The notes under the pieces are model-generated. The model saw only the letters and a program-made list of their open reading frames with translations, did no database searches and was not told the origin of the DNA. From Thinopyrum elongatum (taxonomy: Eukaryota > Streptophyta > Magnoliopsida > Poales > Poaceae): DNA of 64,000 bases. The stretch lies in the NCBI GenBank assembly GCA_011799875.1, contig CM022302.1, positions 324,801,114 through 324,865,113 of the forward strand, written 5' to 3'. How positions within the stretch are numbered: the stretch's first letter is position 1; every line of letters begins with the position of its first letter. Made by a program: the position numbers and the translations under genes. Below are positions 34,402 to 44,509 of this stretch, in pieces.

Positions 34402-34640
34402 GGACAAAAACAAGGAACGAGTTTTGGGATTATGCACCAGTACCGGTACGAACAGAGTAGGACAGTTGGCAAGCAATACATTGAGCTCTTCTTATTGATG
34501 AAGCCAGTAATAATCAAACTACAAAGGAAAAGAAAAAAAGACAAAGGAAAATATATGCACGAATCTTCGTGTATCATCAATGGCATAGGACCTAGATGTG
34601 CATTACTTAGAGCACATCTAGATGTGCTTTAGCAATACTG
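34402..34640 (-). other. 3' flank of the GRF zinc-finger gene
   Basis: About 240 bases run from the gypsy LTR end to the stop codon of the zinc-finger gene. They contain the perfect 18-bp palindrome AGCACATCTAGATGTGCT at 34611-34628 and an inverted partial copy of it (CTAGATGTGCATT) just beside it, so the transcript could fold. No other gene was seen. Confidence 0.5.
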
Positions 34641-35385
34641 TCAAACAAAACCCCTAATCATCATTGCAAACAGCGCATAGAACATGGCTAATGCGACAAC
34701 CACAACTACACATGCTAGTTCCTTATTTTCTCTTGCTTTCATTTGTTGCCTATGATTGATTCTTTCTTGCTTCATCGTATTGATTGTACATTCTAGATTA
34801 GCCAGTTTCTTCTTCAGCTTTACATTATCTTCTGCGAGCTTGGTGATAACACTCCGAGCCCTGCCATGCCATTTTTCATCCAGCCAGTTAACAAAGGCAC
34901 AAGCCTCATATCCCTTCCAATGTTAAATAGTATTCAAGATGAGTGGTGGCATTAAGTCAAGTAAAATGATGAACTTAGCACTAACCTCTAAGGGGCAACT
35001 GAGAAACCGCCTGCCAATGTCGAATCCCTCCATGCATACACATCGAGCGGGAGTGTGCCCATGCACACAACTCAGCTTTTGGTACTTCTCGGTGGCGAAA
35101 AACTCGGAGTCGAACTCGTGTTGCGGGAGTCTAGAGTCATGCTCCGGATCCGGCGGCAGATCGCTTTCCTAGTGTGGGGGGGGTCATTCAGGACGGATTC
35201 AGTAAGGAGCTACTTTGGACATGCTAAAAAAGATCAGGATAGATTGGAACCTGACAGGACGATTCGGATCCATAGTACACCTGCCTTCTGATAACCTTAG
35301 GCAAGTGCTCGGCGGTGACCGCCGTCGTGGCGGCGATACGAGTAGGAGCAGCCGCACCGAAACCATCAGCACCACTCGTCCGCAT
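34641..35385 (-). CDS. Small GRF-type zinc-finger protein with coiled coil and C-terminal membrane segment, 3 exons, 196 aa
   Basis: Minus-strand exons are 35385-35251, 35168-34986 and 34913-34641. Introns of 82 and 72 bases have GT-AG ends (CAG|GTTCCA to ACACTAG; GAG|GTTAGT to GGAAG), and both fall between codons. The exon lengths, 135, 183 and 273, are all multiples of three, and the joined frame has no stop until TGA at 34643-34641. Residues from about 93 to 120 show CVHGH, then GRRFLSCPLE and CAFVNWLDEKW across intron 2: the GRF zinc finger (Cys/His, Cys, Cys with GR-F and F-x2-W). A charged coiled coil and a hydrophobic stretch near the C-terminus (VVVVVALAMFYALFAMM) follow. Plant GRF zinc-finger proteins of this small kind are common but poorly understood; nucleic-acid binding is inferred. 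The ATG at 35385 is the first Met well inside the gene; the frame stays open up to 35511. Confidence 0.8.
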
Positions 35386-35510
35386 TCCCCCAATGTCAGC
35401 GCCACGCGAGAGAATTTGGAGGCTATCTAGGGATTTGGGGGAAATGGGGAAACTGTGGGGATAAGCTAATGGTCGGGAACTACTTATGGCACTATATGTT
35501 GTATACGGCA

Positions 35511-36269
35511 CACTGTTTATACATGTCGTTTGTGTTAGGTATTACAACTTCACACACGATTTCCACACCAAACCGTGTGAGAAGACAACGTAGGTGAGAC
35601 ACGGTTGCCATTACATAACCGTAAGTGATGTACTACCTTGTACATATAATTGAGTTACACTGATACCGTGTAAACAGCCGCTCTGTGGATATCCGTCAAA
35701 AAATAAAATAGCCGCTCTACATATAGAGATGGCTGTGGCATAGGCAGCGGCTACCAGAGAAGAGGTCAATCATCGGTCGGTGGGCGGTGGCGGAGTCATA
35801 GGAGGTCAATCCTCGGTCTGCGGCGGGAAATAGGAGGAGCTTAACCATCGAGGTCGGCTGCGGCGTGATTCAAGCACATCCATCGCGGTCGATGGCTGGA
35901 TAGTGGAGGTCGAACTTCAGGCGGCAGCCGCACTAAGCTTTGCTCCTCGCCCCTGTTGTCTTGGCGTGCCGCCGCATCGCGCTTCTCTGTCTGCTGGGTG
36001 GAGGTCGTCGCGCGGCTAATTAATTAAGGTATTCTTTTCGTGAGTGGCTTAATTAAGGTATTCAATTCCTAAGGGTAGTGATGTACTAGTACTCTGCGTG
36101 TAAATTGACTGGCCATTAATTTTGTCATTGCACGTCTAGATAACAATACGGAGCGCCCTTAGTAATTATGAAAATAAAACCTTGTGATTGATGCACGCAT
36201 CTTTAGGCAGCAGTTAATTCGTGTATTAATGTTGTTTTTTGGTTTTTAATTACCATTCGTGTGGTGCAG
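35511..36269 (+). other. CACTA left subterminal region and transposase leader
   Basis: This region holds subterminal repeats containing CACACGG or its complement. GC-rich sequence follows with GGAGGTC/AGGTCAATC repeats (about 35760-35900). The transposase ATG is at 36270. No separate gene was seen. Subterminal repeats in CACTA elements are binding sites for element-encoded proteins. Confidence 0.6.
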
Positions 36270-39200
36270 ATGGAACGATCTCAATGGATGAAGAATCGGA
36301 GAACCGCAGATTTTATCAGTGGCATGACAGAGTTCATGAGTTTGGCTGAAAGTACAAAGAGGAGAATTGGTGATGCGGATTACATCCTGTGTCCATGTAC
36401 TGATTGTGCCAATACAGAGTCACGTGAAGTTGCAGATGTCCAGTGGCACTTAGTCTCTCAGGGATTCATGAATGGATATACACATTGCACCAGACACGGT
36501 GAAGAGTAGGTCATGGATGAATATACCCAGGGCTGTGAGATGCCAAACCCCGATCAGTGTCACATGGATGTTGAATCTAACATCAGGGCAGAGGCGTCAA
36601 GCTACCAATGGAACACCGAAAAGCTGAAACGCCCACTGGAAAACCAAGACATCGACGCAGATGACGACGATCTTGATATGCTAGATTTTGCTGCTATGAT
36701 TGCAGATTTCAAGGGCCCAAAAAAGGATATGATTGGGTACAAGGATCTGCCAACCATTGATGCGGACTCCAAGAAAGAATTGTATCCAGGTTGCAAAAAG
36801 AAATATTCCAAGTTGAGTGCCACCCTGGCGCTTCTCAGATTTAAAGCAGCAAATGGTCTATCAAACAAGGGCTTCACAGAGATGTTAGGTATTTTCAGAG
36901 AAATTCTTCCGGAAGATAATGTGCTCCCCAGAAGCACGAACGAAGCGAAGAAAATTGTTTGCCCATTGGAACTTGAAGTACAGAAGATACACGCTTGTGT
37001 GAATGATTGTACATTGTACCGTGGTGAGTACAAAGATTTGCATGCATGTCCCACATGCAAGCATGCACGATACAAGCATAGGAGAGCAAAGGACAAGTAC
37101 AAATTGGACGACGAGATCAAGACTTGAATCCCGTTCAAGGTTGTCTGGTACTTGCCTTTAATTCCAAGGTTGAGGCGTTTGTTTGCAAACCCTAGAGAGG
37201 CAAAGAGGTTGCGGTGGCATCATGATGAGCGAACTGCGGATAAATATATGAGGCACCCGAAAGATGGGGCTCAGTGGGAATTAATCGACAACAAGTTTGA
37301 AGACTTTGCCAAGGATCCTAGAAGTATAAGGCTCAGGGAGTGTACTGACAGGATGAATCCTTTTGGTGATATGAGCACCAATCACAGCACATGGCCGGTG
37401 CTTCTGTGCATATATAACCTAGCTCCTTGGTTGTGTATGAAGAAAAAATACATTATGATGTCAATGATTATCCAAGGCCCGAAGCAACCTGGAAATGACA
37501 TCGTCATTTACTTTTAGCTACTGGTAGAAGAACTGCTAACAGTGTGGATAGATGCGCTTGCTGTAAAATGTTATGATGCTTACAGAAAGGAGATTTTCGA
37601 TCTACATGCGATGCTGGTGCACACCATTCAAGATATGCCGGCATTAGGCAACACATCGGGGCAGAAAACAAAGGGAGATGTAGGGTGTGTCACATGCATG
37701 GATAGGACAGCTAGCAGATTTCTTCCCAACTCGCGCAAAACCGTGTATTTGCGTCATCGTAGGTTCTTACGGAGAAATCACCCATACCGAAAGATGAAAG
37801 CTGAATTTGATGGTACAGCAGAGGTAGATGTGGGCCCAAGACCCTATGATGGGGAGGTGGTCCACAACATGGCTAAACAAATTAATGTTGTGCTTGGCAA
37901 GAAGCACACATTGACGGTGAAACAAACACCCAAGGGTCAAGTGTTTAAGAAGAAATCGGTGTTCTGGAACTTACCTTACTGGGAGATTCTACGTGTACAT
38001 CACTGCATCGATGTCATGCACGTAGAGAAGAACGTATGTGAAAGCATCCTTGGTACTATGCTCAAGATTAAAGGTAAAACAAAGGATGGTGACGGTGCAC
38101 GGCTCGATATGCTTGCTGATCAATCAAAACGCAAGAGTGAAGCAGAAGATGATGACAAATTCATGAAAGCTCGTCAGAGTTACAATTTCAGTACAAAAGA
38201 AGCAACACAGTTCTTCACCTATTTGTTGTTAGTTAAGACACCCTCTTCCTACTCCGCAAACATCAGAAGTCTCGTGGATGTGAGCTCAGGTAAAATGAAG
38301 TTGGGACACATGAAGTCACTTGATTGCCATGTAATGTTGACACAAATCCTCCCGGTGGCCATCAGGAATCTGATGGACAAAGATATAAGAAACACACTCA
38401 TTGAGCTCTGTGATTTCTTCAACCAACTATGGCGGAAAGTTGTAGATCCTGAAGAGTTAAATCATATGCAAGATGATATTGCAAGAATATTGTCCAACCT
38501 AGAGATGTTTTTCCCACCGTCTTTCTTTGATGTCATGGTCCATCTCACTGTGCACCTTGTCGACGAGATAAAGTATTGTGGTCATGTGTTTCTTCGCAAC
38601 ATGTATCCCTTCGAGCGGTTCATGGGAATACTGAAGCGCTATTGTCGGAACCGAAACCATCCAGAGGCAAGCATCCTACAAGGTTATACCGCGAAGGAGG
38701 TGGTTGAGTTTTGCACCGAATACATGAAACAAAGACCTATAGGTTTGCCCCTCTCTCGCCACGAGGGAAGGCTGAAAGGTAAGCCGGTCCTTGCTGGCAC
38801 GCAAATGGCTGCACCCGGAGAATTGGCAGAGAAAGCCCATTTGACAATACTACTTAACAGCCCAGTTCTCAGCGCTTATGCCAAAGAACACTTGGCGGAG
38901 ATACGCCAAAGCTTCTTACCAATGGTGCCTTCAGCAGATGTGGAGATGAAGGAGCACACTAAGAACTACGCCGAATGGCTGAAGAATCGTTTGGCACAAG
39001 GATCCATCGATGACATTGCTACGTGGTTGGCACAAAAGCCATCACCTACAGTGTTGACGTACCAAGCATATGACATAAATGGATACACGTTCTACACTGA
39101 GGAACATGATGAGAAGACCTCATATCAGAACAGCTCTGTTCGAATAGAATGCATGACTGTAGATGAAGCTGATAAAAGGGTATACTATGGAACCATGAAA

Positions 39201-39602
39201 GAGATTTCGGAGCTTGACTATGTGAAAGTTAAGGTGGCATTATTCAGGTGCGCATGGATCCATCTTGGTCATGTAAAGGTTGATGATTACAGGAAGACCT
39301 GTGTTAACATGACAACGATGGCATATCACGCGGACCTGTTCATTCTTGCCAGCGATGCTACCCAGATTTTCTATGCAGAAGACCCCTTGCATAAGAACTG
39401 CCATGTAGTGATGCATGGGAACAGGAGGGTACTGGGTGTCGAGGATGTTGCCGATGAGGAGTACGATGAATTTGCTGAGTTGCCAGCCAAGGGATCACGC
39501 ACCCATGTAACAGAGAAGCGTAAAATCATCAGAAAACCCATGTTCATTCGGGGTCAACGTAATGATCCCAGTCCCCCCATGTACATGGGAATTAAGCCGT
39601 AA
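36270..39602 (+). pseudogene. CACTA TNP2 transposase, full length with three in-frame stops
   Basis: One frame from MERSQWMKNRRT (36270) to TAA at 39600 stays in register for about 1110 codons. Only TAG at 36507, TGA at 37125 and TAG at 37515 break it. The N-terminus is a transposase-associated domain with a CPCTDCAN cysteine motif. The TNP2 core covers roughly 36800-38200 (ACPTCKHARY, MNPFGDMSTNHSTWPVLL, GDVGCVTCMD, LPYWEILRVHHCIDVMHVEKN). Next is a DUF4218-type region (ILPVAIRNLMDKDI, YPFERFMGILKRYCRN), then a DUF4216-type region (ALFRCAWIHLGHVKV, DATQIFYAED). TNP2 carries out excision and insertion at CACTA ends. No frameshift was found, so the decay is mild. Confidence 0.92.
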
Positions 39603-39856
39603 GACTAGTCTTTACGCCTACCCTGCAACTTAATTCGTTCAGTTTAGAACTGTCGCGTGTACTGAATTTGTGAGTTATGCCCGGTTTTCTGTTGATGCAA
39701 GAACCGTTAATATGTTGACCTTGATATGTTGTCAGCTCAGGCAATGAATATGAACTTTTTTATTATTATTATTATTATTATTATATCATAGAGGTAGCAC
39801 ACTCAATTGATCTCACTCCAGCATGTGTGAACAAAAGATATGCAATCTGGTTTGCG
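39603..39856 (+). other. 3' flank of the TNP2 gene with an ATT microsatellite
   Basis: AT-rich 3' sequence after the transposase stop. It includes a (TTA)n run at about 39760-39784. No gene was seen. Confidence 0.6.
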
Positions 39857-40514
39857 AATAGCACACGGTTCGTTCATGAAAGCCGTGTGCCGACCAAACC
39901 CCGCGTGTGATCTGAGTCGTGCTTTCTGACTGGCCAGAACCCAAACCCCACGGATCGTACCTCTACACCGTTGGATGCTCCCAGATCGAACGGCAATCCT
40001 CATCCCTTTCGACAGCAAATGCAGTTCCGATTGTAATTTTCTTTTTGCACAAAATGCACGTTAAACTCAAAAAATGTCTTAAATATACCTAACGATACCT
40101 GAAATGCGCCAGAAAATCAAACCCGTGGTATAATGGTGATTGCGTACCGTGGAAATTTTTATGAGGCCAAACGATGAAGTCACCGGCCACTGGAGTTTGA
40201 ATTGACATGTCTCCTTTTGGAAACCATGATCCTTCATGTGAGATGCTCTGGTTTGGAAGGAGCGATCATCAAAACTTGTGCCGAACTTTACCAAAAATTT
40301 TCCACGGGGTCGTGAGAGCACACGCCACGGGCACACATCGATTTTGATGATGTCCGGACTCCATCTGAATTTCCTGTAATTAAAATACCAACTAGGCCTA
40401 TGCCAGTGGCCGCACCTCGCGGCCGAAATGTTTGAAACTTCTTCCTGCTTCTCGGACAAATGGATGAAAACTCGCAAAGCGACGCACAAATGCTTTGTAC
40501 ACCTTCTTTGCTAA

Positions 40515-41062
40515 GGGTGGCCATAGTGGGGGGTATCATAGCCGGTATCATGCACTCGGGAATAGCAAATATGATGATGTGGCAAGGAATTAAAGAAGGG
40601 AGAGTGGGTTAGAGTAACATAGGTAGATACCGTAACATAATAAATGCTATACTACTTTGTGTCAAGCATGGCCATAAATAGGGTCATCATATCTATGATA
40701 CTATGCACTATGAAGGTACATAGTATCATACACTAGTATCATATGCATGATACTAGTATATGATACTCCCCACTATAAGGCTGGCCATAGTGGTGGTATC
40801 ATAGCCGGTATCATGCACTCGGAAATAGCAAGTATGCTGATGTGGCAAAGAATTAAAGAAGATAGAGAGGGTTAGAGTAACATATAGGTAGATACCGTAT
40901 CATGTTAAATGCGATGCTAATTTGTGTCATGCATGGCAATAAATATGATCATCTATGATACTACTCTATTATACTATGCCCTATAATTAAAGGTAATATC
41001 ATACACTAGTATCATATATATGCATGATACTAGTATATGATACTCTCCACTATGAGTAGCCT
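40515..41062. mobile_element. Two MITEs head to tail inside the repeat block
   Basis: Two related units, about 40515-40777 and 40778-41062, both begin G(G)GTGGCCATAGTGG or GGCTGGCCATAGTGG and end TGATACT(C)CCACTATA/G. The terminal inverted repeats are readable (AGGCTGGCCATAGTGGTG against AGGCTACTCATAGTGGAG). They interrupt sequence that is continuous in the sister repeat (CTTTGCTA | ACTAA...CACCCA at 42710-42730). No coding capacity. The superfamily was not settled. Confidence 0.7.
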
Positions 41063-41173
41063 AAGTATAGCCTAACTAAAACACCCACATGTAGTTGTAG
41101 TAGGGTTTTGACTTTATATGCACTAAATGCAAGGTAAGTGCAAAAAATGACTTAAACATAGCAGAGGAGACCT

Positions 41174-41373
41174 AGGGCCAGTTCTTTTGGGCGATTCTCC
41201 CAGAATCGTCCCCCTCCCTAGCTTCTCCCAGAATCCTCACTTCATATTTTTTTTTACAATCCTATCTAGTTAAGGTCTAATTAGCTAGGATTGTAAAAAA
41301 AAATGGAGTGGCGATTCTGGGAGAAGCTGGGGAGGGGGGTGATTCTCGGAGAATCGCCTAAAAGAACTGGCCC
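41174..41373. mobile_element. MITE with 24-bp terminal inverted repeats
   Basis: The left end GGGCCAGTTCTTTTGGGC and the right end, reverse-complemented, GGGCCAGTTCTTTTAGGC continue into GATTCT with one mismatch in 24. The interior is itself a long foldback around CTAGTTAAGGTCTAATTAGCTAG. CCT flanks both sides (41171-41173, 41374-41376). The sister repeat at about 42803 reads GACCTGAAATG uninterrupted, which proves the insertion. Confidence 0.8.
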
Positions 41374-41792
41374 CTGAAATGGGCCAGAAAATCAAACCAA
41401 AGGTATATCCGTGATTGTTTACCATGATTTTTTTCGAGGCGGAACGATGTAGTAACTGACGATTTGGAGTCCGAAGTGCCGCGTCTCCTTTTGGAAACTA
41501 TGATCCTTCTTGTGAGATGCTCCGGTATGGAAGGTGCGAGCACCAAAACTTGTGCCACACTTTACCAATTTTTTTCCATGCGATCGTGAGAGCACGCCAT
41601 AGTGACACAATGATTTTCGTTATTTTTGGACTCTATATGCATTTCCTGAAATTAAAATACAAACAAGGCCTACGCCTCTGGCCGCACCCTGCGGCCGAAT
41701 TGTTTGAAGTTTTTTCCCGTTTCTCGAACAATGAATGAAAACTCGCAAAGCAACACACAAATGATCTTGCTAACACCCACGTGTAGTTGCGA

Positions 41793-41829
41793 CTATATAT
41801 ATATATATATATCTGTGTGTGTGTGTGTG
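41793..41829. repeat. (TA)n(TG)n microsatellite
   Basis: About ten TA units are followed by about eight TG units. The sister copy near 43236 lacks the run, so it expanded after the repeat block duplicated. Confidence 0.8.
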
Positions 41830-43770
41830 CAAAAAATGACTCAAATATAGCAAACGAGATCTCTTTTTTTGCATATTCAAAGTTTGAGATTGCTAGCCAG
41901 GCCTGCCGCCTGGTAAAATGCACCAGAAAATCGAACCATAGGGTACAATCGTGATTTCTTACCGTGGAAAAAAAATGGAGGCGAAACGATGAACTCATGT
42001 TTTCATTCAAACGAAAATATGTTGTTAGTTAATGTAAATGTTTTCAAATAGCACACGGTTCACTCACGAAAGCCATGTGCCTACTAAACCGTGGCTGATG
42101 CCCCCCTGCCACGCGCGCAATCTGAGTCATGCGTTCTGATTGGCCAGAACCCAAACCTCACGGATCGTACGTCTGCACCGTTGGATTCTCCTTGATCGAA
42201 CGGCGATCCTCATCCCTTTCGACAGCGCATGCAGTTTCGGTTGTGATTTTATTTATATCCACAAATTGCACGTTAAATTCAAAAAATGTCTTAAATATAG
42301 CAAACAATACCTGAAATGCGTTAGAAAATCAAACCCGTGGTATAATGGTGATTGCGTACCATGGAAATTTTTATGAGGCCAAACAATGAAATCACCGGCC
42401 ACTAGAGTTTGAATTGACATGTCTCCTTTTGGAAACCATGGTCCTTCATGTGAGATGCTCCGGTTTGGAAGGAGCGATCATCAAAACTTGTGCCAAACTT
42501 TACCAATTTTTTCCCCGGGGTCGTGAGAGCACGCCACGGGCACACACCAATTTTGATGATGTTTGGACTCCATCTGAATTCCCTATAATTAAAATACCAA
42601 CTAGGCCTACGCAAGTGGCCGCACCTCGCGGCCGAAATGTTTGAAACTTCTCCCCATTTCTCGGACAATGGATGAAAACTCGCAAAGCGACACACAAATG
42701 ATTTGTACACCTTCTTTGCTAACTAACACCCAGATGTAGTTGTAGAACGGTCTTGAATTTATATGCACTAAATGCAAGGTAAGAGCAAAAAATGACTTAA
42801 ATATAGCAGACAAGACCTGAAATGGGCCAGAAAATCAAACCTAGGGTATATACGTGATTGTTTAGCGTGAAAAAAATTCGAGGCAGAACGATGTAGTCAC
42901 TGACGATTGGAGTCTGAAGTGTCGCATCTCCTTTTGGAAACTATGATCCTTCTTGTGAGATGCTCCGATTTGGAAGGTGTGAGCATCAAAACTTGTGCCA
43001 ACTTTACCAAAAAATTTCCATGGGATCCTGAGAGCACGCCACGGTGACACACCGATTTTCGTTATTTCCGGACTCTATATGCATTTCTTGTAATTAGAAT
43101 ACCAACAAGCCCTACGCCTCTGGCCGCACCCTGCGGCCGAACTATTTGAATTTTTTTCCCATTTCTCGAACAATGAATGAAAACTCCCAAAGCGACACAC
43201 AAATGATCTTGCTAGCTAGCACCCACGTGTAGTTGCGACTATAGCAAACGACTCAAATATAGCAAACGATACCTCAAATGCACGAGAAAATTGAACCATA
43301 GGGTACAATGGTGATTTCTTACCGTGGAAAACAATTTGGAGGTGAAACGATGAACTCTTGTTTTCATTCAAATGAAAATATGCTCTTAGTTCATGTAAAT
43401 GTTTTCAAATAGCACACGGTTCACTCACGAAAGCCGCGTGCCTACCAAACCGTGGCCAATGCCCCCCCCCCCCCGGCTGCGCGCGTGATCTGAGTCGTGC
43501 GTTCTGATTGGCCAGAACCCAAACCCCACAGATCGTACGTCTACACCGTTGGATGCTCCCAGATCAAACAGCAATCCTCATCCCTTTCGACAGCAAATGC
43601 AGTCCGGCTAGGATTTGATTTATATGCCAAAATGCACAGTAAATGCCAAAAAATGTCTTAAATATAGAACACGAGACCTGAAATGTGCCAGCAAATCTAA
43701 CCCGTGGTATAATGGTGATTGCTTAACATGGGAAAAATTTAGAGGCGAAACGATGAACTCACGTCTTCAT

Positions 43771-44509
43771 TTCAAAATTAGTACGTCTTCATTTCAAACA
43801 AAATTATTCTCTTTGTGCACACGAGCGCTTAGAGGCAACCGTTTGCATAGGCCTTTCCGCGCGACGACCGGGGATATTTTTTCACCCTTTTCACCTAGGC
43901 CACCAACACCCCCCATCGCCCGACCGGGTTTCACTCAACTAGTCCACCCAATCTCCATCGCCAGCTCCCCCCTCCCCTAGATCCACAGCAGAACCCTCTC
44001 CGGCTCCGGTGTGCTCACCCAGGCCGTGTGCCCGCTCTTCGGCGTCAAGCCTACCTCCACTGCCATTCCCAACACGCGGCTGCCCGTGCCTCGCCGTCTT
44101 CGTTTGCTCGCCAGCCACCCTCAAGCATATCGATCCTGTAACCCTCACCTCTCCTGTGGTCCGGCCGGGTTTGCATTAAGAAACCTGTTAGTTACTGCTC
44201 TCCATCGCGGTGAGGCATATTTCCTCGCAATCCCTCTTCCTATTTCGTTTGGTATGTTCCCAAATTGGCTATAAAATAATAGAGAGCATATATATGTTCA
44301 TTATCTACCTTCCTAACTAGTACATATAAGCTGTATTTGTTCCAATAAGTTACTGCCGATTTACAGATCGCAGGCGCCCGAGTCACACAAACTTAACAAA
44401 TAAGCCGTACATTTTCTAAATTATTGCATGACATGTTTAGACAGCTTGATACCAAGTTGTTAGTTTATGCTTATCCTCCTTTCCTGAGTTTCACATGTGT
44501 TCTCTGTAG
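43771..44509 (+). other. Leader region of the second CACTA gene
   Basis: A pyrimidine- and CG-rich tract (43850-44160) resembles a 5' untranslated region. AT-rich sequence with a possible intron follows before the ATG at 44510 (TCTCTGTAG just upstream could be a splice acceptor). No supported coding frame. Confidence 0.45.

Larger units (their letters stand above)
39857..43770 (+). repeat. Higher-order tandem repeat block inside the CACTA element (H-A-B-C, H-A-B-C, H-A)
   Basis: A header H (AATAGCACACGGTTC...GTGTGCC...CCCTTTCGACAGC) occurs at about 39857, 42048 and 43405. Each is followed by a monomer that starts AAAAAATG(T/A)CTTAAATAT. Seven monomers begin near 40068, 41143, 41829, 42280, 42786, 43246 and 43648. 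Variant sequences order them A, B, C, A, B, C, A. A and B are roughly 450-500 bp relatives sharing TCTCCTTTTGGAAAC and CTTGTGCC; C is a shorter derivative. The first period is 2.19 kb because it carries MITEs; the second is 1.36 kb. No gene is encoded. The header's CACACGG words match the subterminal repeats. Confidence 0.8.

Noticed and set aside
34402..35510. A continuation of the copia interrupted at 24199
   Set aside because: No copia RNase H, polypurine tract or LTR is readable on either strand; the sequence instead resolves into the three-exon zinc-finger gene.
39857..43770. CRISPR-like or centromeric satellite array
   Set aside because: The monomers are hundreds of bases long, seven in number, variable, and confined to the interior of a transposon; this is plant nuclear DNA.
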